Assembly (NCBI GenBank): GCA_015152525.1
Contig: SUTU01000013.1
Coordinates: forward strand, 1-64,000
Reading direction: 5' to 3'
From: Cyanobacteria bacterium SIG28
GTDB lineage: Bacteria > Cyanobacteriota > Vampirovibrionia > Gastranaerophilales > Gastranaerophilaceae
DNA: 64,000 nt
Shown here: in pieces, positions 29,749-39,581 of the stretch
Layout of the letters: each line of letters starts with the position of its first letter
Numbering within the stretch: position 1 is the first letter of the stretch
The notes under the pieces: generated by a model
What the model was told of the DNA's origin: nothing
Database searches by the model: none
The model's input: only the letters and a program-made list of their open reading frames with translations
Made by a program: the position numbers and the translations under genes

Positions 29749-29924
29749 ATGGATAAAAAAACAAACCTTATTGTTGGATTTATATTTTTAATAGGTATAA
29801 TACTAAGATTTATAGTAATTATAGAAATAACCCTGCTCAATATTTGAATAATGAAGAAATAATAGATAAAGCGTACGTACCTTTTTATCCGGTTTACAAA
29901 TGGTATACTCATTTAGAAGAATAA
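29749..29924 (+). pseudogene. Possible frameshifted small membrane protein
   Basis: Frame 1 MDKKTNLIVGFIFLIGIILRF...; another frame continues YRNNPAQYLNNEEIIDKAYVPFYPVYKWYTHLEE*. Confidence 0.35.
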
Positions 29925-30105
29925 AACATTAGAAAAATATTGCGATCAACATTAAATATAATCGATTTAGTTCAAAATCGAAAAAGGTGCAAATAATTGC
30001 ACCCTTGTTTAGTGATTTTTTTATCGAGTGCAGATTTGTAATATATATTAATTATTTTTGTTATACAATAATACTTAAGTAGGATTTGAGAAGCGGGTAT
30101 ATTTT

Positions 30106-30783
30106 ATGAAATATATGGGTATTGATGTTTTAAACTTAATGCAAAAAGCAAAAAATTATAATATGTATCTTGTAGACCTATGTTTGGCTAAATTGACCCC
30201 TTCAACTAAAATGCTGGATTTTGGTGCCGGTTGTGGATCAATTGCAACTATTTTAAGAGATAAAGGTTTTGATATTGAATGTATAGAACTGGATCCTGAT
30301 TTACAATCTGTTTTGAAAGAAAAAGAGTTTGTTGTGTTTGATAATATTATGGGTTATCAAGATAATTCTATTGAATCAATTGTGTCGTTTAATGTTTTTG
30401 AACACATTGAAAATGATAAAAAAGTTTTAGAAGAAATTTATAAAAAATTAAAACCAGATGGGAAGTTTTTTTTCTTTGTACCTGCGTATAGTTTTTTGTA
30501 TTCCGAATTTGACAGAAAATTAGGACATTTTAGAAGATATGATTTAAAACCGGTAGTATCAATTTTGGAAGAATGTGGATTTAAAATCTTATCATTTGAA
30601 TACGTTGATTCAATAGGTTTTATTCTGGCTTTAATTTATAAAATTTTTAGAAAAAATGGTAAGATTAGTATATTTTCTATTTTGTTTTATGACAAAATAT
30701 TGTTACCAATAACTAAATTAACGGATAAATTTTATAAGAAAAAATTTGGTAAAAATTTGGCATTTGTACTGACAAAGGAATAA
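30106..30783 (+). CDS. Class I SAM-dependent methyltransferase
   Basis: MLDFGAGCGSIATILRDKGFDIECIELDPDL; SFNVFEHIENDKKVLEEIYKKLKPDGKFFFFVPAY. Confidence 0.88.
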   Translation: MKYMGIDVLNLMQKAKNYNMYLVDLCLAKLTPSTKMLDFGAGCGSIATILRDKGFDIECIELDPDLQSVLKEKEFVVFDNIMGYQDNSIESIVSFNVFEHIENDKKVLEEIYKKLKPDGKFFFFVPAYSFLYSEFDRKLGHFRRYDLKPVVSILEECGFKILSFEYVDSIGFILALIYKIFRKNGKISIFSILFYDKILLPITKLTDKFYKKKFGKNLAFVLTKE

Positions 30784-30850
30784 GTAAGAGTGCGAGGAAT
30801 ATTGTAGCATCAATATTTCTTGCTCTTAAATTATTGTAATAAAAAACACA

Positions 30851-30890
30851 AATCCCCTAAAAACATAATCTTTTGTTTTAGGGGATTTTG
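30851..30890. terminator. Bidirectional terminator
   Basis: AATCCCCTAAAAAC...GTTTTAGGGGATTTT. Confidence 0.8.
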
Positions 30891-30910
30891 AATAATATAA
30901 TCTAATTTGT

Positions 30911-31144
30911 TTAGTTAAGTATGCCGTGTGCAGCTTTATATGCCTCTGCAATTTTATCGGCTTCTACTTTTTTTACATTTTCATCTGCTTTAGTAACTCT
31001 TGCTGCAGCGTATTCTTTGCCAAGTTCTTTGGCTAATTTTTCTTCTGCTTTTTTTGAAGTTTCTATTACACTGCCTGTTGGAGCGTATTTTTGTGCGACG
31101 CTATTAATTGTTTTTTCTGATAATTTTTCAATACCAAGACCCAT
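30911..31144 (-). CDS. Small charged helical protein
   Basis: ORF with GGAG-type RBS; Ala/Lys/Glu-rich. Confidence 0.65.
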   Translation of the reverse strand: MGLGIEKLSEKTINSVAQKYAPTGSVIETSKKAEEKLAKELGKEYAAARVTKADENVKKVEADKIAEAYKAAHGILN

Positions 31145-31189
31145 TTGATTTTCTCCTTTTTTTTATTTACTACTTCTACTAATTACTTT

Positions 31190-31519
31190 TTAAAATTGAT
31201 ATGAGAAAGAACGTTGGATTGAACTATCTACTGCACCTCTACAAGAATCCAGTTCTGCATTAACCATTTTTAAACGGTTTTGGTATTCTTGCATTTGTAA
31301 GTCCAATTTCTTTTCTAAGATAGCCAGTTTATCCCTACGTGCTTCTAACTGTTTTATTGCCGGATTGTCCGGATCTAAATCGTTTCCAAGAGCCAAAATC
31401 TCGTCGGAAGATGCTACAAGTTCCATCTTAGCTGTCGCAATCCATTGGATTTTAGTTTCCAATGTCAATTGATACGCTGTTAGGTACATCAGTCTGTAAG
31501 TTGATGTAATTAATCCCAT
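31190..31519 (-). CDS. Small coiled-coil protein (MGLITSTYRLMYLTAYQLTLE N-terminus)
   Basis: ORF; C-terminal coiled coil. Confidence 0.7.
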   Translation of the reverse strand: MGLITSTYRLMYLTAYQLTLETKIQWIATAKMELVASSDEILALGNDLDPDNPAIKQLEARRDKLAILEKKLDLQMQEYQNRLKMVNAELDSCRGAVDSSIQRSFSYQF

Positions 31520-31541
31520 AACACTTTTCCTTCCGGTTTTG

Positions 31542-31811
31542 TTACCTTGTTTCGTTTAGGTTTTTGCCTTTCAAGAATGTGTGCTCATTACTTTCTGCTA
31601 TCAAACTTTCCATTTTATAAAGTTGGTGCTTGTGGTAATTAACCCTGTACTTAGCCATTTTGAGTTTTTGTCTTATGGTAAGCATTTCTTTCAGGCTTGA
31701 AATCAAGCTTTCTGCCAGTGCTTTAAATGGATTTTTGCGTTTAAAAAACGACCTTGCAAAATTCATAAAATTCACTAACCGTTTTATGCTTGCTTGTAGT
31801 TCCTCACGCAT
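31542..31811 (-). CDS. Small basic helical protein
   Basis: ORF with AGGAGG just upstream. Confidence 0.6.
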   Translation of the reverse strand: MREELQASIKRLVNFMNFARSFFKRKNPFKALAESLISSLKEMLTIRQKLKMAKYRVNYHKHQLYKMESLIAESNEHTFLKGKNLNETR

Positions 31812-31913
31812 GGTAACCTCCTATACGCTTTGGTTCTACATGTATATTAAAACAAGTAAAACTTAATAATTGCCTTTTTTTGATATTGTTTGTTACATTT
31901 GTTAACATATTAT

Positions 31914-32138
31914 TTAGTCAACTCCGGTTTTGTGAACTTTGCTGTTAAATATAAATCTGTTATCATAAATGTTTGTTTCTATTTTATTTAACGGCATTTT
32001 TTTAGAAAACTTTAAGTCTTTTTTGTAATAAAAACCTTGCTCTTTACAAAAATTTACAAGGGAAACTATAGCTTTACATAAAGCGTTGTTTACAAAAAGA
32101 TTATCAAACATTATTCTAATAAAAGTACGTCCTTGCAT
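31914..32138 (-). CDS. Hypothetical small protein
   Basis: ORF in operon-like array; weak. Confidence 0.4.
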   Translation of the reverse strand: MQGRTFIRIMFDNLFVNNALCKAIVSLVNFCKEQGFYYKKDLKFSKKMPLNKIETNIYDNRFIFNSKVHKTGVD

Positions 32139-32163
32139 TTTTATCTTGATTTAAATTATGTTA

Positions 32164-33009
32164 TTACAATTCTTTAATATCTTCGCTCTTACCTTCGATA
32201 TCGCTTTTTAACATTTTTCTTACGACATCACTTTGTGTATCAAGCATTTTGCAAACAGTTTCTATGTTTGCAACTTTTTGAGTTAATATTGTGTCTGCAT
32301 TTGACAAAACGTTTTGAGAAACTGATTGATATGCAGATAAAGCTGCTGATGAAGTTCCTTGCATTAAGTTACCCATTACAACTGCAGGCAATCCAAAAGA
32401 ACCTAAATACGGTGCGGCTGCTGTCATAATTCCGCCCCAACCTGAAACGATACCGGCTAATGGCATTAAAACATTTGCAGCACCAATTCCGTATCCGTTA
32501 GCAGTTCCGACACCGTATGCAGCTGTGCTGGCAATGTCAGCTATACTTCCGATTCCGGAAGCAAAACCGGTAGGAGTCCCTGATGAAGTTCCGTATCCGT
32601 AAAGCAAATTCCCAATCGATGAAGCACCACCTGTTGTATAACCGCTTAATCTGGATGCGTAACCGCTAGGAAAACCGGAGTAGTTTCCTAAGCTATTAAC
32701 ACCAAAAGACGAATATGTACCTGTTAAGCCACCATTTCCACCGGTATATTGGCTCCAGTAGGAAGTTCCCGGAATGTTCATTGCGGTTGTTCCGCCCAGA
32801 GTTGTCATAAATGCTGATGGTGCAAAAAGGCTTGCCAATTGATACAAAAAGCCGCCTGCAGCTTCAAAGCCTGTACCGGATGAGCCTGAACCGGCAACTG
32901 TTAAATCTCTTAATCTGTCATAAGTTTCATATAACATTGCCTTGGCATCGCCGGAAGCTGAGCCGTATCTGTTTGCTATTACCAAGTATCCATCGTTTTT
33001 GTATGCCAT
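32164..33009 (-). CDS. Gly/Ser/Ala-rich hydrophobic protein with C-terminal helical region
   Basis: GTYSSFGVNSLGNYSGFPSGYASRLSGYTTGG...; helical C-terminus ILTQKVANIETVCKMLDTQSDVVRKMLKSDIEGK. Confidence 0.75.
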   Translation of the reverse strand: MAYKNDGYLVIANRYGSASGDAKAMLYETYDRLRDLTVAGSGSSGTGFEAAGGFLYQLASLFAPSAFMTTLGGTTAMNIPGTSYWSQYTGGNGGLTGTYSSFGVNSLGNYSGFPSGYASRLSGYTTGGASSIGNLLYGYGTSSGTPTGFASGIGSIADIASTAAYGVGTANGYGIGAANVLMPLAGIVSGWGGIMTAAAPYLGSFGLPAVVMGNLMQGTSSAALSAYQSVSQNVLSNADTILTQKVANIETVCKMLDTQSDVVRKMLKSDIEGKSEDIKEL

Positions 33010-33135
33010 TTTTTGCTTTCTTTTTGTACTATTGTAATGTTGTTTTATTTATTTGAAAAAGGAATGTTGAAATTTGTAGATTATTTAATTTTATAACTAT
33101 TTCAAATTCACCATTTTCAATTTTTAATTTAATTA

Positions 33136-34734
33136 CTAGCCGCCAAATGTCTTGAATGATTTTTCAACGTTGTCTTTAACAACACTAGATACTGCGTCTA
33201 TTTCGTTTGAAAGCGCTTTTTGTTCTGTATCCAGTTGTTTTAATCGTAATTCTAACTGTTGATCTTCTTGGTGTATAATTGAAGTTTTAGCGTTTATATC
33301 TTGAATTGTTTTGTCATACTTAGCGTTTTCGTAATAGTATTGATTCATTGCATCTTGATACGCTGCATCATCAGTTACGGTTTCCATATTCAAAACATAT
33401 TTCATTGAATCGTTTTCAAATCTAATGCTTGTAAATCTACCGGCACCGTCTGTTTCAATAAGAGCTTTTTCAGTTTCTTCAATTTTGGTAGAAACGTAAC
33501 TGGCGTTATAATAGCTCAATTTTGCCTGACCATCTATGTTATTAATACCGGTTCCGCTTAAAAATGAACTGTATAAATCTTCATATGTTGTATAATATCT
33601 AACACCGTTGTACTTGAATTCATATACGCCTCCGATGTAATCGCCTTGAGGATTAAAGCAATCGTTTATTTTAGCGTTTATGTTTTCTTCTTCCATTGTT
33701 GCTACAACCTGCTTGATTTCAGCTTTTTGACTTTCATCAAGCTCGGTTAATAATGTTAGTTCACAGTTTCCGATATAAGTTGGACGAGTTAAATTCTCAA
33801 AACCGGCTTTAGCTGTGTTATATGCCATTAACGCCGTAACAGTTTCGCCTTCTGCAGTTTTTATTGCAGTATCATAATTTTGAGTTTTTGTAGCAATACT
33901 GTTTTGACCTTGTGTATGGTAAACCGGACAAGCTGTTTCTGTTCCGCTACCGTTACCACTGTTATTGTACAAAACTCTTAAATCTGAACTAAATGCAATA
34001 GTACCGTCGGTACTGTTATAGTAAAGATTATTCATATCTGTTTCATTTTCAGGATCAATATTAAGTGCACCTATATCAACTAATTGTTGTATGGCTTGTT
34101 TTACAGTGTTTTTTGCACCTTCATCAGCCAGAGCTGTATAATTTACGAAAGTTGAGTTCGTCGCACCGGCACCGGTACCGTTTGTTATTGTGTACGATTT
34201 TGCGGCATCATTATAAACACTGTTAGTAATAGAATTATAAGTTGTAGTGTCAACGTATTTTTCTAAAGTTGCAGCTTCTTCTCTTAAATCACTAACACTT
34301 TTCTTAGCATTTTCATATGCTTCTTTTGTTTCAGCTAATAGTACTTGAGCAGCTTCAATTTCATCTAAAGTAGCAGCTTCACCTATATTAAACTGTACTT
34401 GAGGGTCGCTCATCTTCTTCTCTGAACCGGTATAAACATCGGTGTAGTAGAAGTGAGTTACAACATAGTTATAGTCTTCTTCAGGGACTGCAAGTTGTTC
34501 CCAGCTACCAATAGTCGAATCATTTAAACCGTCAGTATATGAATACTGAGTTTTAGTGTAATCTTGCGTACTTGGCGGTACCGGAACTTGTAGACCAAGC
34601 ATTTGATTGAAAAGATTTGCAGACTGATTTGACAGTGCTGTTCTGGCTTGGTTTATTTGTTGACCTTCATATTCGCAATTTGATTTTCTTGCAACTAACG
34701 CCAAATATCTGGCTTGTGATGCTGCCATACCCAT
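33136..34734 (-). CDS. Coiled-coil surface/secreted-type protein with MGMAASQARYLALVARKSNCEYEGQQINQARTALSNQ N-terminus
   Basis: Long ORF; N- and C-terminal coiled coils around a Tyr/Asn/Thr-rich centre, no signal peptide. Confidence 0.8.
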   Translation of the reverse strand: MGMAASQARYLALVARKSNCEYEGQQINQARTALSNQSANLFNQMLGLQVPVPPSTQDYTKTQYSYTDGLNDSTIGSWEQLAVPEEDYNYVVTHFYYTDVYTGSEKKMSDPQVQFNIGEAATLDEIEAAQVLLAETKEAYENAKKSVSDLREEAATLEKYVDTTTYNSITNSVYNDAAKSYTITNGTGAGATNSTFVNYTALADEGAKNTVKQAIQQLVDIGALNIDPENETDMNNLYYNSTDGTIAFSSDLRVLYNNSGNGSGTETACPVYHTQGQNSIATKTQNYDTAIKTAEGETVTALMAYNTAKAGFENLTRPTYIGNCELTLLTELDESQKAEIKQVVATMEEENINAKINDCFNPQGDYIGGVYEFKYNGVRYYTTYEDLYSSFLSGTGINNIDGQAKLSYYNASYVSTKIEETEKALIETDGAGRFTSIRFENDSMKYVLNMETVTDDAAYQDAMNQYYYENAKYDKTIQDINAKTSIIHQEDQQLELRLKQLDTEQKALSNEIDAVSSVVKDNVEKSFKTFGG

Positions 34735-34949
34735 AGTGGCTCTCCTGATTATTATTTTGTACTATATCTTGTTTATAATTAGACTTTTTAAAAAGTCAAT
34801 TTCTTCCTCTTATATTATATATTATGTAATAGAAAATCTTTTTACTTTTGTTTATAAAATACATCATTTAAATTAGATAATATTGCAAAAATCATTCATT
34901 TGATTTAGGTGAATTATAAATTTTTTTTAAATATGTTATAATTTGTGTT

Positions 34950-36137
34950 ATGAAAACTATCATAAAGTTATTTGTTTTGATATTGTTTTTTATATCCGTT
35001 CCAACAGTTCAGGCTATCGACGAAGTTTTGCTTGACATAGCAGGTGAAACTCTCGATATTAACGAAAAACAAAAAGATGTTATTGAGGATGACGAATGGT
35101 TCTTTGATCTTGGCGGAAAAAGTTTAAGAGAAAAAATTGCAGAAATCAATGCTAATGAATATAATAATATTAGTAAATCAACTTATCTGTTAGAAGAGAT
35201 TTTGACTAAAAAGTTTGACAAATCACCTGTTAAAACAATGCATATATTTGGATATTACAGGGCTAATTTGGATATGGGTATTAGTTCTGATGACAACGAT
35301 CTAACATACAATTATAATAGTATAGATTTGGGTGTAAACGGACGTTTTAGAGATGAAAAAACTTTTTATGAAGCTCGTTTAAGATTTACACCGCAATCTG
35401 AGCATAATTTTTTACAATTTATGCCAAGTAATTTGTACATAGCAACTACTATAATTCCTAAAAATACTTTATTGATTGGTAATGCCAGAACACCTACCGG
35501 TTATGAAGGTGCTAAATCTTCTTCTGTTATACCTTTTGTTGCACGTTCCCAAATCTCAAGAACTTTTGGTAACGTAAGACATTTGGGTGTGAAATTAAGA
35601 GGGAACTATGATTTGATTGAGTATGATTTAGGCGGTTATAGTTCTGATACTTATTTTAAAAGTTTTTTTCCGGGTGCCGAGTTTGCCGGTTGGGTAAGTT
35701 TAAAACCTCTGGGTAAAACTAACGGAAGGTATGGTCGTCTTAAGCTGGGAAGTGGAATAACTTCCGGACAAAATGATATCAACTATTTTGTAGCCGGCGC
35801 GTATGCAAGTTACGAATATAAAAATCTTTATGCTAACTTTGAGTGGGGCAAGGCTAATGGGTATAATGGTGCAAGAGGGCTTTCTTCTAATAAAGCAGAG
35901 GGGTTTTATACGACTTTAGGATATAGAATAACACCGAAATTACAAGCTGTAGCGAGGTATGATCAATTTAAGCCAAATTTGGATAAGACCAATGATATTC
36001 GTAGAGAATATTCTGCAGGTTTGAATTATTTTATAAAAGGTCAAGCATTAAAAGTTATGCTAAACTATGTTTTTTGCCAAAACGATTTGTTGAAAGATTC
36101 GCATAGAATAATTTTAGGAACGCAATTGCTCTTATAA
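34950..36137 (+). CDS. Outer-membrane beta-barrel (porin-like) protein
   Basis: Signal peptide; alternating strands (RANLDMGISS...YEARLRFTPQ...LQAVARYDQFKPN...). Confidence 0.75.
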   Translation: MKTIIKLFVLILFFISVPTVQAIDEVLLDIAGETLDINEKQKDVIEDDEWFFDLGGKSLREKIAEINANEYNNISKSTYLLEEILTKKFDKSPVKTMHIFGYYRANLDMGISSDDNDLTYNYNSIDLGVNGRFRDEKTFYEARLRFTPQSEHNFLQFMPSNLYIATTIIPKNTLLIGNARTPTGYEGAKSSSVIPFVARSQISRTFGNVRHLGVKLRGNYDLIEYDLGGYSSDTYFKSFFPGAEFAGWVSLKPLGKTNGRYGRLKLGSGITSGQNDINYFVAGAYASYEYKNLYANFEWGKANGYNGARGLSSNKAEGFYTTLGYRITPKLQAVARYDQFKPNLDKTNDIRREYSAGLNYFIKGQALKVMLNYVFCQNDLLKDSHRIILGTQLLL

Positions 36138-36212
36138 TATTTACACATTCTAAAGAATTTGATACAATAAAATAAGAATTTATCATATAGAGTTTTATGG
36201 AAGGAGAGATTT

Positions 36213-36608
36213 ATGAAAAAAATATTTTATACTTTAAGCTTATGTTTATTATTTGCAGGTGCTGCACAAGCAGATGGAAATGCTTTTACACCTTTAAATT
36301 TTAATGATACGGCTTATGGTAATAAACCTGTAGCAACTTCGTATTCAGCACAAGCGATTAATGCGATTGCAGAATCAGAAGCTATTGGAAACGGAAATAT
36401 ACAAAATGCAATTTCTCAGTTGGAAAATGCTCAGATTGATATCAGAAATGATTTGTTAAATTGTAAAACAAAGTATGCTGATGTTGATGCTCAATTCAAA
36501 TTAATAAAAGCTGAAAGAGCTGCTTTGAAAAAACAAGTGAAAACTGTAGAAAAAAGAATTAAAGAAATTGATAGAGCTAAAGAAAGAATTAGAAAAAATA
36601 TGCTTTAA
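36213..36608 (+). CDS. Small secreted coiled-coil protein
   Basis: Signal peptide MKKIFYTLSLCLLFAGAAQADG; C-terminal coiled coil; RBS AAGGAGAG. Confidence 0.7.
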   Translation: MKKIFYTLSLCLLFAGAAQADGNAFTPLNFNDTAYGNKPVATSYSAQAINAIAESEAIGNGNIQNAISQLENAQIDIRNDLLNCKTKYADVDAQFKLIKAERAALKKQVKTVEKRIKEIDRAKERIRKNML

Positions 36609-36635
36609 TTTTTTGAATTGGTTTAAATTGATGTT

Positions 36636-36674
36636 ATAGAAGTGGCGAAACGCTTTGCGTTTCGCCACTTCTAT
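36636..36674. terminator. Bidirectional terminator / long perfect palindrome
   Basis: ATAGAAGTGGCGAAACGC-TTT-GCGTTTCGCCACTTCTAT, 18 bp perfect stem between convergent genes. Confidence 0.8.
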
Positions 36675-36676
36675 GC

Positions 36677-36991
36677 TTACTGCTTTTGTTGTTTAAACAA
36701 TGGTGCCATATTTCTTTCATAACAGACACCAAACTGGCAGTTTGTGTTGTAACCGTATTCCGAATTGTTTGGACCAAAATCTCTGAGCATTTTTTTATCC
36801 GCTGTGTTTTCATTTGGTTTTAGACGAGCTTCCGGTGTTCCAGCAAATTCATTGATTATGGGTTTGGTTGAATAAGTTGTATCGGGTGGCTTTTGAAATT
36901 CTGCCAAGGAACAAGACAAACCGTCTATTGAACAAGTTGCAAATGCCGGTATTGAGATTAAAAATGACGATATAAGTAATAATCTTTTCAT
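36677..36991 (-). CDS. Small secreted protein
   Basis: Signal peptide MKRLLLISSFLISIPAFATCSID. Confidence 0.65.
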   Translation of the reverse strand: MKRLLLISSFLISIPAFATCSIDGLSCSLAEFQKPPDTTYSTKPIINEFAGTPEARLKPNENTADKKMLRDFGPNNSEYGYNTNCQFGVCYERNMAPLFKQQKQ

Positions 36992-37099
36992 ACGTATCTC
37001 CTTGTCTATAGTTTTATTTTAATAGTTAGTCCGGATTAAACATTCGACTTTTTACCTAGTTGCAATCGACTATTTGTAGGATTAATAAAATTTATCAAG

Positions 37100-38344
37100 A
37101 TGATACTATACAAAAGAAGGGATTCGGAGGGCTTTCTATTGTACGCATACCGGCAACAAACACAAGTAAGACCTTTACATGCTGTTCCGCAACGCAAAGG
37201 AGCTGCAACTCGTGTTGTGCCACGTAAAGTAAAGAAAGCGAAAACCAAAAAGAAAAAGAACCTCTTTTTAGAATTATTTAGATTTATTGTCGTTATGAGC
37301 TTTTTAGTGGCTTTTGCGGTTTTTGTATTACCAACTTCTTATAATTCTTTAATAAAACAAGTATTTTATCCTTTTAAAATTAATATGCGTACGGATTATA
37401 ACGGGTTGTTAAAAACCAATCCGGCTTACTCAACTGACGTAAATCTCTATTCTATGGCATTTCCTGTAGTTGATTATGTGAACAATGATATGTTTAATAA
37501 TTTACATTTACTAACGCCAACAATTCAAAAAGTTCATAGCGAAGTTACAACAATGTATCAAACCAGTGAAATGCAGGATTTGAAAAGTAGCTTAATAAAT
37601 TTGAATAAAGAATACCCTTCAATAAAACCTTCAATATATGTTTGGGAATATGAAAACGGGCGATATGTCGATATTAATTCTACTAAAATTTATCCTGCTG
37701 CAAGTATAATTAAACTTCCTATTTTGGTTAGAATGTTTAAATCAATTGAGTCAAAACAATTTGGACTTTTTGACGAAATGAAAATGACTGAACAATATCG
37801 CTCATCGGGTTCCGGCAATTTGCAATATTCTCAAGCTGATAGAGATTATACGTTGGATTACCTTGCTAAAATTATGATACAAGAGTCTGATAATACTTCT
37901 ACAAATATGATTATGTCTAAACTTGGTGGTATGGACGATGTTAACATCGGTTTGAGAGATTGGGGAATCTCGACTACTTATGTAAGAACTTGGTTACCTG
38001 ATTTGGAAGGTACTAACAAAACAACAGCCGCTGATATTGCTAAAATTCTTTATAATTTGGATAATCCTGGGTTTTTGAATATAAATTCAAGAGAATACAT
38101 TATTGATTATATGAGCAAAGTTAAAAATGATAGATTAATTAAAGCCGGTTTGGGTGAAGGCGCTTTGTTTATTCATAAAACAGGAGATATTGGTACAATG
38201 TTAGGTGATGCAGGAATTGTATTTGCGCCAAACGGAAAAAAATATATAGTGGTAATTCTTGCAAAACGCCCTCATAACGCATATCAAGGCAAAGAATTTA
38301 TTGTTAAAGCTTCCGAAATAATTTATAAAGCAATTGTTGGTTAA
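37100..38344 (+). CDS. Membrane-anchored class A beta-lactamase-fold serine hydrolase
   Basis: SxxK (AASIIKLPIL), SDN (QESDNTSTNMI), KTG (IHKTGDIGTM); N-terminal TM. Confidence 0.8.
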   Translation: MILYKRRDSEGFLLYAYRQQTQVRPLHAVPQRKGAATRVVPRKVKKAKTKKKKNLFLELFRFIVVMSFLVAFAVFVLPTSYNSLIKQVFYPFKINMRTDYNGLLKTNPAYSTDVNLYSMAFPVVDYVNNDMFNNLHLLTPTIQKVHSEVTTMYQTSEMQDLKSSLINLNKEYPSIKPSIYVWEYENGRYVDINSTKIYPAASIIKLPILVRMFKSIESKQFGLFDEMKMTEQYRSSGSGNLQYSQADRDYTLDYLAKIMIQESDNTSTNMIMSKLGGMDDVNIGLRDWGISTTYVRTWLPDLEGTNKTTAADIAKILYNLDNPGFLNINSREYIIDYMSKVKNDRLIKAGLGEGALFIHKTGDIGTMLGDAGIVFAPNGKKYIVVILAKRPHNAYQGKEFIVKASEIIYKAIVG

Positions 38345-38443
38345 TTTATTATGATTAAGTTTATAATAAAAGAATAGAAAAAAGTATTACAATATTAATA
38401 AAAAAATATTTATAGCTGTTTGATTTTATGATATTATTAACTT

Positions 38444-39562
38444 GTGAAAAAACTAATAAGAAGAATAATTCGTGAATATAAATCAGCAAAGCTTTTGGAT
38501 AAGTATATTCTAAAGCAAGTTGTAGTAATGTTTATTATGGGAGTTCTTGTTTTTACTTCTATAATATTTGCTTCTGATACTTTTATTACTTTAATAAAAC
38601 AAATTTCAAAATATGGAATTCCTTTTAAATATGCATTCATTATTATAATTTTACACTTGCCGTCGGTTTTTGTTATGACTATTCCTATGGGTGTTTTGTT
38701 GGCGACGGTAATGACGCTTAACGGTTTAAGTTTAAGCTCGGAAATAACTGTTATGAGGGCTTGTGGAATTGGGTTAAACAGAATTGCAAAACCTATTTTC
38801 GCATTTGCTATTGTTATGTCTTTGGTAAGTTTTGTTGTAAATGAAACTATTGTTCCTGTAATGATGAAAATGTCTACTGAAATGGCATTAATAGCTTTTG
38901 GGCAAAAACATATTCCTGAAGGAAAACAAAATTTTACGTTTAAAGAAGTTCAGCAGGGCGGAAAATTAAAACGTTTGTTCTATGTGGGTGATTGTATTGA
39001 TTCGACTTTACACAATATAACTGTTTTAGATGCTTCCAAAGAAGGAACTATACAAATTCTGCAAGCTAGAGAAGGAAAAACTTCGCCTGTTGGTTGGAAA
39101 TTCCAAAAAGCAGTGGTTTATACTATATCTGATAGCGGCAAAACTTTGGACACAACACTTTTCAACGATTCAACCGTTAATTTTGGCATGGATTTGTCTA
39201 AAGAAATGGAACGAAATCAAGCCAGTGAAAGAAATTTCTTGCAACTTTTAAAATTTATAAAAAAAGAAAATAAGCCGGAATTAAGAATAGATTTATATGA
39301 CAAAATGGCTTTACCTTTAACAACGATTGTTTTGGTATTGATAGGTGTACCTCTTGCTATTACGCCACCAAGGGTGAGGTATAATAGAGGTTTCTTATTT
39401 AGTATTTTAATAATTTTTGCTTATTATTTGATAAGAGCGTTATCAATTTCTTTTGGCGAAGCGGGTACGTTATTGCCGATTTTTGCTGCTTTTATGCCTA
39501 ATATAATTCTTACTGTTATAGGTATTGGATTATATTACAGAAAAGTTTACACAATATGCTAG
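38444..39562 (+). CDS. LptF/LptG (YjgP/YjgQ) family permease
   Basis: LDKYILKQVVVMFIMGVLVFTSI; MTIPMGVLLATVMTLNGLSLSSEITVMRACGIGLNRI. Confidence 0.9.
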   Translation: MKKLIRRIIREYKSAKLLDKYILKQVVVMFIMGVLVFTSIIFASDTFITLIKQISKYGIPFKYAFIIIILHLPSVFVMTIPMGVLLATVMTLNGLSLSSEITVMRACGIGLNRIAKPIFAFAIVMSLVSFVVNETIVPVMMKMSTEMALIAFGQKHIPEGKQNFTFKEVQQGGKLKRLFYVGDCIDSTLHNITVLDASKEGTIQILQAREGKTSPVGWKFQKAVVYTISDSGKTLDTTLFNDSTVNFGMDLSKEMERNQASERNFLQLLKFIKKENKPELRIDLYDKMALPLTTIVLVLIGVPLAITPPRVRYNRGFLFSILIIFAYYLIRALSISFGEAGTLLPIFAAFMPNIILTVIGIGLYYRKVYTIC

Positions 39563-39581
39563 GATATGATATATTATAGTT

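Noticed and set aside
32811-33056. Plus-strand ORF antisense to the Gly-rich gene
   Set aside because: No RBS and antisense to a better-supported ORF. Similar antisense ORFs (30921-31148, 41512-41751, 42238-42540, 47426-47707, 52315-52554, 57266-57532) were dismissed for the same reason.
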